From: Ligula intestinalis | Lineage: Eukaryota; Platyhelminthes; Cestoda; Diphyllobothriidea; Diphyllobothriidae | DNA length: 64,000 bases | Direction of reading: 5' to 3' | NCBI GenBank assembly: GCA_036362985.1 | Contig: JAYGXS010000004.1 | Span: forward strand, 72,102,793-72,166,792 | Part shown: piece by piece, positions 1 through 11,700 of the stretch | How the letters are laid out: the number at the start of each line of letters is the position of its first letter | Position numbering within the stretch: the stretch's first letter is position 1 | Notes under the pieces: generated by a model | The model's database searches: none | Told to the model about the DNA's origin: nothing | What the model saw: only the letters and a program-made list of their open reading frames with translations | Position numbers and translations under genes: made by a program

Positions 1-99
1 ACGAGAACACAGCTTATCTTGCAGCGGAGGATTTTCAGGGAGCGTTAGGGTTTTCAGTCGAGAAGCTTGAGTTGACGCTAAAGCCTTATCGCAGGTGGT

Positions 100-260
100 T
101 AAGTAAGTTAAACCCTAGCAACTGCGATCTTCAGACCATGGTTACTTAGTAGAGAAGAAGTCTTGGGAAGGCCAGAGTGGTAGGAACAGTGTATTGTGTA
201 CACAGAGGAACGAAGAATAGATGGACAGAGATTTGACTTGGAGAATATACGACCAGCCAG
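100..260 (+). repeat. Dispersed repeat family D, copy 1
   Basis: This stretch (shared words include AAGTCTTGGGAAGGCCAGA and GTGTACACAGAGGAACG) recurs with point differences at about 1000-1160 and 3545-3685. No coding frame is conserved between the copies, so a 76-codon ORF starting at 196 is taken as chance. The family is not recognised. It may be part of a larger non-autonomous element, because similarity fades at different points in each copy. Confidence 0.6.
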
Positions 261-999
261 GAGGGCCAGCCGGGTCCAAGTGCCAATTGACAGCAGTCAG
301 GCCAGTGGGCAGCGAGAGCGATTCTCGCGTGCAGGCTTGCTATTCGTCGCCTGGCTAAGGATCAGCATTGAGCCATCTGTGATTGGCTGTTCGCAGACGT
401 CGAGAACCGAAATCGTGAGATTCTAGCGGAGTTCACTTCGACCCGAGCTAGTCATTACAGACTAAGCTGAAGGTGTGGCTATTGTAATTGTGGCTGCTGG
501 TAATAGTGATAGCAACACTCACACCAATAAGTGCAATAGTGCTACGAAGGACAACAAGGAACGACTAACAGGACTGATATTGCCTGTGAGGTTTCGAACT
601 ACCTCTCTGAGTAAGGAAAGGCACATCTAGTAGTCCATCGGCATCACCCTAAAGATAACACCGTCTTGAAGTAGTTCCCAGACGAGCAGATTGGAATTAA
701 ACCTGTCAATCTTCGTCGACGGTGCAAAGAAGGACTTCGTGAACATTCGGAGATTCCTCCTCCTCCTCATCCGACAGATAAAGCACCAATCGACAGATTA
801 TATTTTAATAACAGAGGCATACCCTGATGAGCACGTACCAATCGCTAACAGATATCACTAGTCCCGTTCTGCCTCGGGGATACCTCTAAAGCTCCCACAG
901 GTGTCGCACAGTGCGAGATTGACTCAGTGTGGAAATGGCAGCATTCCCAGAAAATGCACCACAAAACGTCTAACGCGGGGTGTTACGGCTAGTTAGGTT
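261..999. other. Unannotated spacer
   Basis: I see no convincing coding exon, RNA gene or recognisable element here. The short ORFs show no domain and the composition is mixed. Confidence 0.5.
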
Positions 1000-1160
1000 A
1001 ACCCCAAAGGCTGCGATCTACCAGACCTAGTTCCTTAAGAGAAGAAAGAAGTCATGGGAAGGCCAGAAGGGTAGGAGGATTACATTCTGTACAGAGGGGT
1101 TGACGAATAGGTAGAGGGATATTTGACTTGCACGAGTACAGGTCTGTACTCGAGTGGGGC
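1000..1160 (+). repeat. Dispersed repeat family D, copy 2
   Basis: Second copy of the unit at 100-260. It starts with the same GGTTAACCCC-type and TGCGATCT words, followed by AAGTCATGGGAAGGCCAGA and TGTACAGAGGGG. It is more diverged than copies 1 and 3 are from each other. Confidence 0.55.
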
Positions 1161-2259
1161 AGTGCCAAAATGATGGTTGGCCGCAGTCACTACATTGAAG
1201 TCTGTGTCCAGACGGATTGAGGCCAACCTACTAAATGAGGCTACTCTAATAACTCGGGAATCTCATTGGACGGATTGAGATCAAGCCACTGTGGATTGAG
1301 GCCAGGACGGGGGATGCACGGTGCGTACATTCTTCAGCGTCAGTTTGCGCCTGGCCCCTGCGGCACAGCCTAAAACTGCCCTCGTGCGAAGTCCTACGCT
1401 CTGAGTGGCATCGTCTGTAGCATCACGCGTAAGGAGGAGGTGGACTGTAGAAACACTACAAGTCTACCGCTAGTTACACCGAGTTCAGAGGGTTGGTAGA
1501 TTGCTGATCACATTTAAAAATCCACAAGCACCCCCGATGCTGTCGAGAGCTGTCAAAAGACAAATTAATGCGCGAAGAGAATGCCTTTTCAGGCGAAAAT
1601 GCAGCTCGTAACTGCAGTCGAGGCTGTCATGCGTGATTTGATTGACTTTGCGTCGCATTATTGTCACTCCAAGGTCGACACTATGACTCCCTCGTTGGTA
1701 TCAGTGGAATATCCTCAGGTGTTTACTTACAGCGCTCAGTGGATTCCCTACCTCAGGAAATGTAAACCAAAGTTCCCAACTGTGATTTCGTTTCGTAGAA
1801 ATTACTGTGCAATATTGATTAGTTTGCAGGCTAATCGGTCACATGGAGCTGCTGTCTTATGAAAAAGATAGAAGGTTGGTTAACCTCTATTTTCAAACGG
1901 CTAAGAGGCCACCAAATAACGGTCTATATTTGTCTAGTTGGCAGGACAACCCAGTTCAAGCAAGCAAAATATATTCAGCTTCAGGGTCACGTGAGTGCAG
2001 GATCGAAGATGGCGCGGGCTTCTTCTACTGTTGGTTTGACGAACGGCACCCACAAGTAACTACCAAAACACTACACCATCCCTAAAACAACAGCAAACTG
2101 TTTAAAGTGGTGCATAGCTGGTTCTCAACATTACCGGCAAAGATAGTGTATTGAGCAAATAAACATCGGGTGGTAGTCGCTCACCCAACACGCTGACCAC
2201 TTGCGTAGCCTGACAAAGTCCGCAGTAGCCAATAGGCGCCCACCTAGGACAATTATCGA
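1161..2259. other. Unannotated spacer
   Basis: About 1.1 kb with only short ORFs (for example 1581-1862 and 1843-2085) that lack recognisable motifs and overlap in several frames. No gene, RNA or element is supported. Confidence 0.5.
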
Positions 2260-2475
2260 TTTTTGTACACGTTCAAATGTGTGGGTAGGTAGTGGTTGTG
2301 CCTAGATCACTACAATCATCAGGTCGAATCCCAGGTTGGAAGTTAAAAGGCAAGAGTCACCAGAAGGAGTGGTTAATTGTATACAGAACTCCCAGTTGCA
2401 GTCTCATGTGGCAGTAGCCACTGGTGAAGCCAGGGCTGGTCCTGACTGCTTCCAGCCAGGCCTGAGAGAGTAGAC
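2260..2475 (+). repeat. Dispersed repeat family E, copy 1
   Basis: The segment with AATCATCAGGTCGAATCCC, GTCACCAGAAGGAGTGGTTA and CAGAACTCCCAGTTGCAGT is the reverse complement of a segment at about 30930-31165 inside the hAT element. It also resembles a shorter stretch at 49770-49840. It is a SINE-like interspersed repeat with no ORF, and its family is not recognised. Confidence 0.6.
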
Positions 2476-3189
2476 TGATGTGTGGGGTGATGACGACGGC
2501 TTTAGTAGGATTGTGAAGCAAGGTTAAAGTGGTTTATTATTGGTGTGTTGCAAGTTGCCCGAGCGGATGTTGCCTGCAAAGTCACCCTGCTGCGTTGGCC
2601 AAAGGGGTGGTGTGTGAAGTGGCCCTTAGCGAGCCGCGATTACTCGGGTACGCACGTGCGGACGTGTGTGCGCACGTATGTCTACGAGTGGAAGTCGGTC
2701 AAGTGGTGATCTTCGGGTCACCAAGTGGAACAGCCGCGTGCAAACACAAATGACGTTGAGGGACGCGGGCATTGCAGAACGAGGGGGGAAGGAATAATGG
2801 CCCACCGCCACAAATGCCAATTTTTTTGCAAGGTTAAAGGCCTGACGAAGAATTGCCGAAAAACAGGTTTTGTCTAATAAACGGACTTTCGAGGGAAAGC
2901 GAGACTAAAATAACAATTACAAGGTCATTAATCGTCATTAAACAGCCTTGCTCAAACCCAAGTGGTGCCTCACTCGAGGTTTGAACCTCAGATCCGTACA
3001 TCAGAAGTCTAAAGTCCTCATAACACAGCAGTAGCTCTTCTCAATGTCGTTGCTGACATTGCAAGCTGCCCAAAACTACTAGCCGTTGTGCAACTGCTTG
3101 CAGAGTGGAACGAGTGACTTCGATCGGTGAACATCCATCATTCAGTAGATATCTGCCAAACCTCCTTAATAAGTAGATCAGCCTAGCGG
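2476..3189. other. Spacer with a tRNA-like fragment
   Basis: Mostly unassigned. At 2950-3040 the minus strand has a B-box-like GAGGTTCAAACCTCG and tRNA-like spacing, which suggests an old SINE head. ORFs at 2529-2753 (plus) and 2626-2820 (minus) have no motif and overlap each other. Confidence 0.4.
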
Positions 3190-3425
3190 TCATTTTGGTG
3201 GATTCTAGATGATTGCTTAGGAAATCCTGCTTGGGTAGTCGACTGGTTGTCCCGTATTGGTGGATTCCATACGAGCGGTAAAGTTAAGCGGGCAATATCG
3301 ATCCCAGTGCGATTGAACTCACGATGTGAAGCGTGGCATTCGTAGCTCAAGTAGGTGAGCGTTGGCTTGCGTAGAAGGCCTGCCCTCCAATGCGGGTTCG
3401 AATCCCGCCGACTGCCGCGAAGTTT
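3190..3425 (+). repeat. tRNA-derived SINE, second family, copy 1
   Basis: The part at about 3335-3412 folds like a tRNA: a D-arm (GCTC/GAGC), a perfect T-arm with GGGTTCGAATCCC, and a mostly paired acceptor. The anticodon stem does not pair properly. The 5' part (GATGATTGCTTAGGAAATCC) recurs at about 37495-37525 next to another tRNA-like stretch. Repetition plus the bad anticodon arm argue for a SINE rather than a functional tRNA. A T-run follows at 3423. Confidence 0.55.
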
Positions 3426-3544
3426 TTTTACAATTGGGTCAACTAAATTAAGCAAATCTGTCAAGCCTCCTTAATCATTCATTAGATAGATTAACGGCCC
3501 TCATTTGGGAAGGGAATTTACTTCTGTCAGGTGGCCTAATTCTT

Positions 3545-3685
3545 AGATAAGCCTACAATCTTCCAGGTCCTGTTCCTGAGGAGATAGGAGAAGTCTTGGG
3601 AAGGCCGGGGTAGAAGAGCTAGTTCATTGTGTACACAAAGGAACGGAGAATAGATATAGAGAAGTTGGACATTGGAGCACACGTC
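3545..3685 (+). repeat. Dispersed repeat family D, copy 3
   Basis: Third copy of the 100-260 unit, with AGAAGTCTTGGGAAGGCC and TTGTGTACACAAAGGAACGG. The sequence after it differs from what follows copy 1, so this marks one edge of the shared unit. Confidence 0.6.
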
Positions 3686-4435
3686 ATTCCGCTGAAGCGC
3701 CGTGGCCCTAAGTGACGTCTAGTGGCCGAGAGTGGGAAAAAAGGGACTTGTTCGAGTGGTGCTTGGTGGCCGCGAGAACCTTGACTCACATGCGTGTCCG
3801 AGTGGAAGTAGATCAAGTCTCTGCAGGTCAGCGCGACTGGAAACGCTGACTGAGGTATTGGATGACCTAGAGGCAGCTGGCGTTGAACAATGGCGCCGGA
3901 CAAAGCAATAAAGAAGATGGGACGGCAGAGACCGCTACACACCCAGGTGCTCATATGTGGAAAGAATTTGCCAAGTGAAAACAATGCACCGACGGCAACA
4001 TTCACGAATGACATAGGCTGGTTGGGAGCCGAAACCCACGCTGCTGTATCACGCAGCAGCAGCAGAAACATTGGATTAACACTTGTGTCTGGGTCTTTAG
4101 CTAGTGTCGATGTCCGGAGTACGGTATAACGCACTTAACATTGATAATTCCTACCACCTGTAGTACTACTTAACTGTAAATTTTGTATTTTTTTAGGAAA
4201 GTCTGCTTGATGATGGTCTCTTTCATTGCAACACGTATCGGGATGGTTGATAGACATTAATATGAAAAAAAACCATGGAGAGAATCGATTAGCAGGTGAC
4301 TGGGTATAAAGTTGACGTAACTCCATTATTTCGGGCAGTAATTTACCTCAGTATAGTAAGTGCTAAATACCAGTGACCCGAAACCCCTATTGTGTCACGA
4401 TTAAAAATCATTCATCAGTGGTACTGATTGAAGTG
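3686..4435. other. Unannotated spacer
   Basis: A 171-codon minus-strand ORF (3619-4134) covers part of this and runs into repeat D copy 3. It has no recognisable domain, so I do not call a gene. Confidence 0.45.
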
Positions 4436-4487
4436 AATAGGCAAGTTCCAGGAAGCAGGTCAGAGAAAACGATGGAACATTGTCTCT

Positions 4488-4536
4488 ACTGGTCTGACGT
4501 TTCGGATTCTCTCTGAAACCCCTCATCAGAGACAGT
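4488..4536 (-). ncRNA. Hammerhead-ribozyme-like motif, type 2, copy 1
   Basis: Read on the minus strand: CTGATGA (4529-4523), then stem II (GGGTT/AATCC around an 8-nt loop, with one extra base after CTGATGA), GAAAC (4503-4499) and GTC (4498-4496). Stem I pairs ACTGTCT before the core with AGACCAGT after it, seven pairs with one bulged C. Stem III is the self-complementary ACGT, which in known minimal hammerheads favours action as a dimer. Flanking words (AAGTTCCAGGAAG) recur near 20140. A related copy lies at 59716-59766. Hammerheads of this layout are known from Penelope-like retroelements; activity here is inferred. Confidence 0.6.
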
Positions 4537-4600
4537 GGCAGATATGGACGCCCGGATTCCTCTTGACCGTACAATGAAGCGCCTGAAAAAAGGCACGCGC

Positions 4601-7600
4601 CTGGCTAGGTAGAGGTAACCCTAGATTTCGAGTTCTATTCTCGCACACCCTGTTGATATGAATCACCGAGTAGATCATAACGAAGCCTTCCAGGTTGTCT
4701 ACTGGACATAGCCAACGGGTGCTAGCAATATCAGAGGCTGCACCGCTAAGCGGCTAGTGAATCCAGTGTTATGCTGCAAAAAGACGCTAGTCCAAGCGTT
4801 CTCTCTACCGTGACAGGCGCTTACTTCAGATGGTACTCACATATCAACCTCACCCTCTGATGACAGTGCTGTTCAAGCCTCTTACTCGACGTACAAACTA
4901 AGCTCACAATACTCCCCACCACCACACCTTAACCTGCCGGCTTCGCCATACGGATGGCGTGAGAACAATGAGTATTAACCATAAGACCTCGATTTACCCT
5001 GTTTGTCGAGGTAACCCTTCAAGAGGGGTTGCCTAAGTGAGGCTTAAGTTCCTTCAAACAACAACCTGCGCCTTTGATATATTTCTGATCATTACAGTAA
5101 GCCCCCAGCAGTTCCTATGAGGAGTGCGAGAGTCATGCATTGTGAACCCGACCTGCATAAGGTTACGTGTTTTGCAGCTGTACTGACTGAATAAATAACA
5201 TAGGTGTCAGAAATTTCGTATTTCTTGGATACGGTGTTAAAACTTATTTAGAAAACACACTACGTAGCGTTAACCTCATGTTACGGTGGTTCAGTGAATG
5301 GGCATTTCCTTTTATTCTTCAGACATATGGCCCAGGACTGTGGTGTATAGAGCCCGAATAAAAGCCATCAAATCAAAAAAACTTGGTGAGTGTTGAGAGC
5401 AAATAACTTCCCATGCCACATCGTCAAAGACGAGATAAAATATCAAGTCACGTGGACTCCCGTAGGTCAATAACGTCTCGAGGAATAGCAGGTGTCTTCT
5501 AGTGTCTCCAGACGGAAAACAAACATCCTACCTCAAGTGATGCAGCCGTAGCCACAGCATGACACCCTTGAAACCGTTTAGCGTATGTCTTGCAACTCTT
5601 ACCAAACTAATTAAGGCGGATAAACACGACCACCCTGGACGCGGATGTCCGCACGCGCACTAGAACGAAAACAGGCATATCTGAAGCCTTTGCTCATCGG
5701 ATCACACTTAAAACTTGGACGCGAGAAAAGTGACGCCTGTATGAGACCCCGGCCGCTCGAGTTCTGGTCAAGCAAATACATTTATAGTGGTTTCAGTTCG
5801 ATTCCTAGGTGGTATATCAGAAGGAATATCTTTCAACGGGGGGCGTTTATTAGATACCTGTAGTGACCTATTTCCATAAAGGTCGTATTTCAAACCCACA
5901 CTTGATAGTGTCTGCCACAGGTTGTCGTAAACCTACGAATGGGCTCACGACTGCAGTGTAGTGGAACGAAAGATATCGCTATCAAAAAGGATGACTTTCC
6001 ACACATCGTCAGGTAATGCCCGCAAAAACTAAAGACATTAAGTAACACAAGTCCAGCACCGTGTAGTTACTCTACCTCGACCTGGTTCAATACACGTACT
6101 TGACATCACTACCCGTAACCGACCTACGAACATCGCTCAATCTCTGCTTTATCTACATCTTACCCAACGCGTCGATCTCACACACGGGTGGCGCGGTAAC
6201 GATGCATGTTAACCTTTGGACACTTGTCAACCCCGTCAACCTCTAAATATCTTAATTTATTTATCCAACTGCGTAGGCGTGATGATGAGTTGCCGAAAAT
6301 ATGTTGGCCGACGAGAAGAATTGCATAAACTGGACGCTGCATACCTCCGCCTACAGTGCATTAGGCAATGGCTTAAGTCCCTTTCTAGCTGACCAATGTA
6401 TAACGATCCAAAACCTCATTAATCTCCCATTCAGCACCATGTCTGTATGCAAGCAAGTCCGAATGCACACACAGTATACAAGTATGCAGCGCTCAACTGA
6501 TTCGGTCAGTTTTCCAATCCACAAGTCAGCTACGAAGACCCGCTAGTTCCCCCGTTTCCTGCCCATCTAGCGACATTCCTCCATAGAATTTAGGCAAACA
6601 TAATCGTCGGATGCCTCGGTCAGATTCCATCTCGAACAGAAACCGCTTTGTCACTGTTGTGGATATCAACCGAATGACCTATGCTCGTGCGCATTTCTCG
6701 ACGGCCAAAGGTCCGGGACCCCCATCCAGCGCCACACAGGCGGGATTTCCGTCTGGGACACGCACGCTAAATGTCCGGGAACAAGCTCACCATCCCTCAC
6801 AAAGACGCCGGTGCTATGATTAGAACCTACTGCAACACGTAGGTAGTCTGAGAATAATACAGTCTATCACGTGAATTAATAGGCCTATCGACCCTACTCA
6901 ACTCTTCACTGAAATGCTTGGAGTTGCTGACTCGGGATCGGGGCAATTTAAGGGGTCAAAGAGTCTGGCAATTACCTCGATCCTTAGCTGACGATCAACA
7001 ACTGTAGGACAGCAAATATGTCGGTCGTTTTACTGCCAATCGTCCAAGCGACCAGACTGTAGTCTTAACGATTGGGTAGCACGTGTGAGGTGAAGACGAA
7101 TGGTTAATAAGATAAAACGGCCAGCAACTAGTACAAGTTAATAAAATTAAATCCCTGCTTCACCGCTTACACCAAGCAACTAAAAGACAAAGACAAAATA
7201 TGTAGGATAGGGACATTCATATTCAATTATGATCCGCATGAAGTCCATCATGTACTAAGCGTAGAAAAAATAAAAACCAACAAATTTCAAAAGTGATCAT
7301 AAGTCGAGCCCCAAACTACCACAACTGTGAAAATCACAACCAAAGCCAGCAGCAGTAGTAGTAGAATTAGTACCTAGCTCCGTGGACTTTTTTGCAAGCG
7401 CAAGCAGACGCGCACAGATTAAATAAACTCGAGCAAGAGAGAGAGAAATGCGTCAGAAATCCTGTTGGCGAAAGAGTGGGGCTGAGGGGGGAGTAGGGGA
7501 ACCGGCACTGATGAAAAAGGCCCAACTCCACATAAAGCGCGTTTTAGGCGAAACAGGGGGGAGGGGAGAGAAAAGTTTCAAAATTACTACTGCACACCCT

Positions 7601-7979
7601 CATATAGCAAGAGGGCGCGGGGTGAGGCGAGGCAGAAGAACGTGCGAAAATGGCACTCGCGTCCACACACAAAAAGTACGCAAAGAAGACGTGGTGTTCT
7701 TCTGAGCGTTCCAGCAGCGGCAGCAGCAGCAATAGAGACGGCGGGTTGTGTGTGCTAGGTACACACAGTAAACATCGATCTTTCGAATGTGAACATAGTA
7801 GTTGTTGTGTCGCAGCACGTAAGCATTATGCGCGCAGTGGGCGGGCGCGCGGGTGTGCGCAACTCAAACGTGCGCCCACGTCTCGAGTGAATTTGTATAC
7901 ATATATATTAAGGTCCGCGGCGTGTGTGTAATGAATATTCCCTACGAGGTGGGGGGGATGATTCCTGTATGCAGCTTCC
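4601..7979. other. Gene-poor region downstream of LARP1
   Basis: About 3.4 kb on the 3' side of LARP1. The part nearest the gene (about 7400-7979) should hold its 3' UTR. On the minus strand the only clear AATAAA near here is at about 6250, too far away to assign with confidence. Short ORFs (5645-5863, 6301-6546, 6611-6823, 7448-7705, 7853-8338) have no domain support. Confidence 0.45.
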
Positions 7980-8705
7980 TCAAGAAGAACCAGTGGCGGC
8001 GACCACCTGCGGCTTGGATTTCGGTCTGTTCTGACCAGAAGGTCTGTGCTGCTGCTGCTGTGATCCCTCGCCACCGTCGCCACCTTTGGCGGCCTTCTGA
8101 TGTGGCTTTGGCTTTTGGGATCGACTGGGCTGTTTGCCGCCACCCTGTGAGGGCTTTTCTGCATTCTGCTGTTGCTGCGGCACTGGCTGTTCAACAGCGC
8201 TTGGCTCAGATGGTGACGCCGAAGCAGTTTCCTGCGCAGTCGTGGGGCCATTCACCTGCTGCTGCTGCTCCATTGGTTCCGCCTTTGACGACGACGACGA
8301 CGATGAAGGCTCAGTGTCTGGGGACGACGAGCGATTAGCACTCTTGTCAGCAGGCGCAGCCGCCGAATTCAGTGGTTTAGAGGGTCTAATAGTTCGGCCT
8401 CTGGCGTTCGTCTTCGGATGGGTCTGCTGCTGTTGCTGTTCAGAGGTCTCGGCGGCCTCGGGGGTGGGTTTTGTGTTCCCGGTAGCAGCCGTTGCGGCCG
8501 AGCTGCTAGACCTAGAGCCAGGTTTGGACCTGTTCGGGGTCTTGTCTGAAAAAACCGCCGAGGTTGGTCGTCTGCCACTGACAGAGAAGCTGGCTGAAGT
8601 CCTCTTCCTGGTGGCCGGAGGCACAAACGGTTTGACGGTAGCAACGTCCGCGGAGGTTGAAGGCAAACGTTTGCGATAACCGAAGAAACCATCAGGCGCT
8701 TCAAA
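7980..8705 (-). CDS. LARP1 exon 11, C-terminal tail
   Basis: Terminal coding exon, 241 codons plus TGA. The acceptor is TTTCTGTATTGCAG. It starts with [13 protein letters not shown] directly after the DM15 region, then becomes low-complexity: serine runs and four glutamine runs of 4-5 residues (CAG-type codons), basic and proline-rich. This matches the disordered tail of LARP1 proteins. The antisense strand is open for 181 codons here, but that is a shadow of the biased composition. Confidence 0.88.
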   Translation of the reverse strand, partial: FEAPDGFFGYRKRLPSTSADVATVKPFVPPATRKRTSASFSVSGRRPTSAVFSDKTPNRSKPGSRSSSSAATAATGNTKPTPEAAETSEQQQQQTHPKTNARGRTIRPSKPLNSAAAPADKSANRSSSPDTEPSSSSSSSKAEPMEQQQQVNGPTTAQETASASPSEPSAVEQPVPQQQQNAEKPSQGGGKQPSRSQKPKPHQKAAKGGDGGEGSQQQQHRPSGQNRPKSKPQVVAATGSS

Positions 8706-11700
8706 CTGCAATACAGAAAGGAAAACAAGGGCGTCAAAAGATAGCGGTGTCGCGACAAATCAAGGAAGGGGCATCTAAAGTTTCACCCGAGCAACGAGCA
8801 GGGAAATGACCGTGGTTACTCACCCGCGCAAGGCTTCTAAAGATATATTCATCTCGGTTTCATGTAAAGTCTGTGGCACAGGGTGCATTACGCCTGCATA
8901 TACGGCTCTTCTACATTTTTCAACAAGATGACTGAGAAAACCTGTTTGACCCGCAAGTTGGAGAAACTACCGAGCTATGCAAGGCCCCTTATTTCTTGGG
9001 GAAAATCCCATCAAATTAGCCACCCTTACGGTTGCCAGCCTCTTCACCGTTTTCAATTAATTTTGCCTGACCGCCCCTTGCTGTACATCTGCGTGGCGAG
9101 TTTACAATGACGTGATTTTCTTAAAGCTTTAGCTTTGCTCGAAATCTCATCATCCAGTCGCGCTTGGGCAGTATTGAGCGCCCCGTAGGGTTTAGACTGA
9201 TACATGAGATGCGATTTCGACAGAGGAACACGAAAGAAAGCGTGACTAGTGTGATCAGACTGAAAAATCCGCCGAGTGTTGATAGCATGTACATGCACAG
9301 ACCAAACTTCAAGGACTTCAAATACTTTTCTACAATAAGGGTGTGTTTGAAATAGTTCAAGAACTCGAATGAATAATCGAAAGCACTGTTCACGTAGGGT
9401 CATGGCCTTTTGTATGCAGGCCCATGCGTGAGAGCGAGATTCCGCCAAAAGGCGTCACCCGGAAATTCTAACCGCTAATCACTAGCCTTCCCACCAGTTA
9501 CTGAATCGCGTACTTTCGAGGATTCGCAGCCCCTAGTACGTCAGACTTTGACGCCCATTCGTTTTCTAAGTTGATACCCCCACTTCTGCATCCGCATTGT
9601 TTACATTTTTAACTTAAAGCACGTAGGCCATTTGCCGCAACCGCGGTATTATTTTACCTCCTTCGCCAACCCACCCCATACACCGTCACCGGCAGATGTG
9701 GGTGCGCGATCGAGACCATTGACTTTACTTAAGGTTCTTCCAAGGCCCCACTACATCCAGGGTATTCTGTTATCGTTTCGGGACCAGAACTTGTGGATCA
9801 TGGCTGCTCATTCAACTCTAAGTTTAGGGCCGACGCACTTGGTCTCAACTTCCCCAAACAAACCGTCAACGCAATTAGCCTTCCCCGCTGAAATTTTTCC
9901 TCCTCTGCAATCCACAGAAGAAGTTTACCGTCCAAAACCTCTTCAAAGCTGGCTGAGCGAACACAATTCAGCCGAGGAATGTCTCGGGAATAACAACTTT
10001 CTTCGGGAATCACTCGATAACACAACTTACTCACACGGCATTATTTATGTTCGATGGTACTGAACTAGTCGGCCAACCTCGGGATCCACACCCAATGAAC
10101 CTATTTTAAAACCAAAGGATGGGACTTTTGCATCCGAGAATTACTGGGAAATAGTGTTCTCGCTGAACAGGTGTCAACCAGCAAGATAAGGCTCTACCCA
10201 TCAAGTCAGCATTGAATCGATCAAAACAGAAGCCGACTCCGAGGTAGCGCGGAGTCAGTCAATCCTATTGAATGGTCTCGCAGTCTGCCAGGGCGGCAGC
10301 GTTTGATTCTGATGGTGCATCAAACCACTCCCTAACTTCTTGGAGTCTCAAGTCAAAGCATGTGATGGCGGGGTAGCGCGCACATTCAAGTGATGCAATT
10401 AATGTATCGAAGCCACGTAGTCCTACGCGGTTTAGCTGCACGGACTACCGACGCTCACACTGTCGAGGTCTACGCGTTTGAAATTGGCTTGAATCAAAAA
10501 TCTGTCGCGGCATGAAAGGGGTACTCAAAGTTCAGCAAAGAGTGCATAGTAAAATTGATAACGACGACGAGGCGGTCAGTGTTTTTTACGTAAAGTATGC
10601 AAATTAGGGATGCGGTTAGAAGGAACTAGCTGGGATGACGTGTGGAAAAATGTTTTGTTTTTTCAAAACTAAGAGCACTTTGAGAGCAAATAGGCTTAGG
10701 CGACAAAATCAAGAATAGTATCAAGTAGCATGGTCCTGCACGAATTACTAATGAACCCTAATTTCAATTTACTTTTCATACACAGCCCCGCAGTGAACCA
10801 AAAATAAAGCTAGACTGCAGCTAATGGGGCCACAAAAAGGATGAACGGTTAGCAAAACAAGTTATCGAACATGGTTCCTGTCTAACGCAAAGAAAAAAGG
10901 TTTGGCATACGTTTGCACAAATGACAAAGGTGTTGGTCAATATTAAACGATTCGACAGAGAAGCAGGAGCAAATTTCCACTCTGCCTTGGGGCCAATTCT
11001 CCAGCCACATCAGCGGCCAGCAGTCAAAGGGGAGACTGTGATGGTTATTTCTGGCTTATTAGCTGTTATCAGTCAGCCATACTCCAGACGATACGGCCTG
11101 TTCTTCAGGAGTCTAGAGCTCTAACCATTGAGACACGAGCTCGTTGTCTTGCCTGCTTAGATCAAGAGACGCGTGAGTTACGTTAGGGATCAGTGAAAAA
11201 ACTAACATGGTTGAATAGACCCATAAAGGTGGAGAAAAATGATTTTAATAGCTCACTTGGCTAGAGCGTTGGCTGTACTCAAGCCTTCCCTTGTTAACGT
11301 GGGTTTGAATGCCACAGAGGCCACAAAATGTTTTACAATTTTCTCAATTGAATTGAATTTAAAATACATTTTGTAGTTCTGTACCCCGAAGAGGACTAAT
11401 GTTAGAGTCTTATTTTCCCGTTGAAAGACGCTTAAATTTAATCTACGCAGGAAGCTAACGCAGAAAAACACATGTGGACCGGGACTAGACACCAGGAATG
11501 CGATTTAGACGCAGTCATAAACTGCAAAACCAACATCCCCTGAAAATGTTAAGGAAAGCGTCTATACCAAATAACAAATTTTAGAAGTGAAGTGGGTCGC
11601 CGTCGACTTATAAAACGGGGCTGGCAACAACATGTAGGCACAGCAGCTTACGTTTTTCCTGAAATCTTCAATCTTCGAGTAGCGCTTAAGCAATTCGGCC

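Noticed and set aside
3335..3412. Functional tRNA gene
   Set aside because: The T- and D-arms are good, but the anticodon stem does not pair and the flanking sequence is repeated at 37.5 kb, so it is a tRNA-derived SINE.
8134..8679. 181-codon plus-strand ORF antisense to LARP1 exon 11
   Set aside because: It is open only because the CAG/Ser/Gln-rich exon has few stop-forming triplets in that frame. The Cys-rich translation has no motif, while the minus frame joins perfectly to exon 10.
9053..9448. 131-codon minus-strand ORF in LARP1 intron 10
   Set aside because: Sense to LARP1 but no family resemblance, and exons 10 and 11 join in frame without it.
9632..10063. 143-codon plus-strand ORF in LARP1 intron 10
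   Set aside because: No domain, no splice context and no repeat homology; length is possible by chance.
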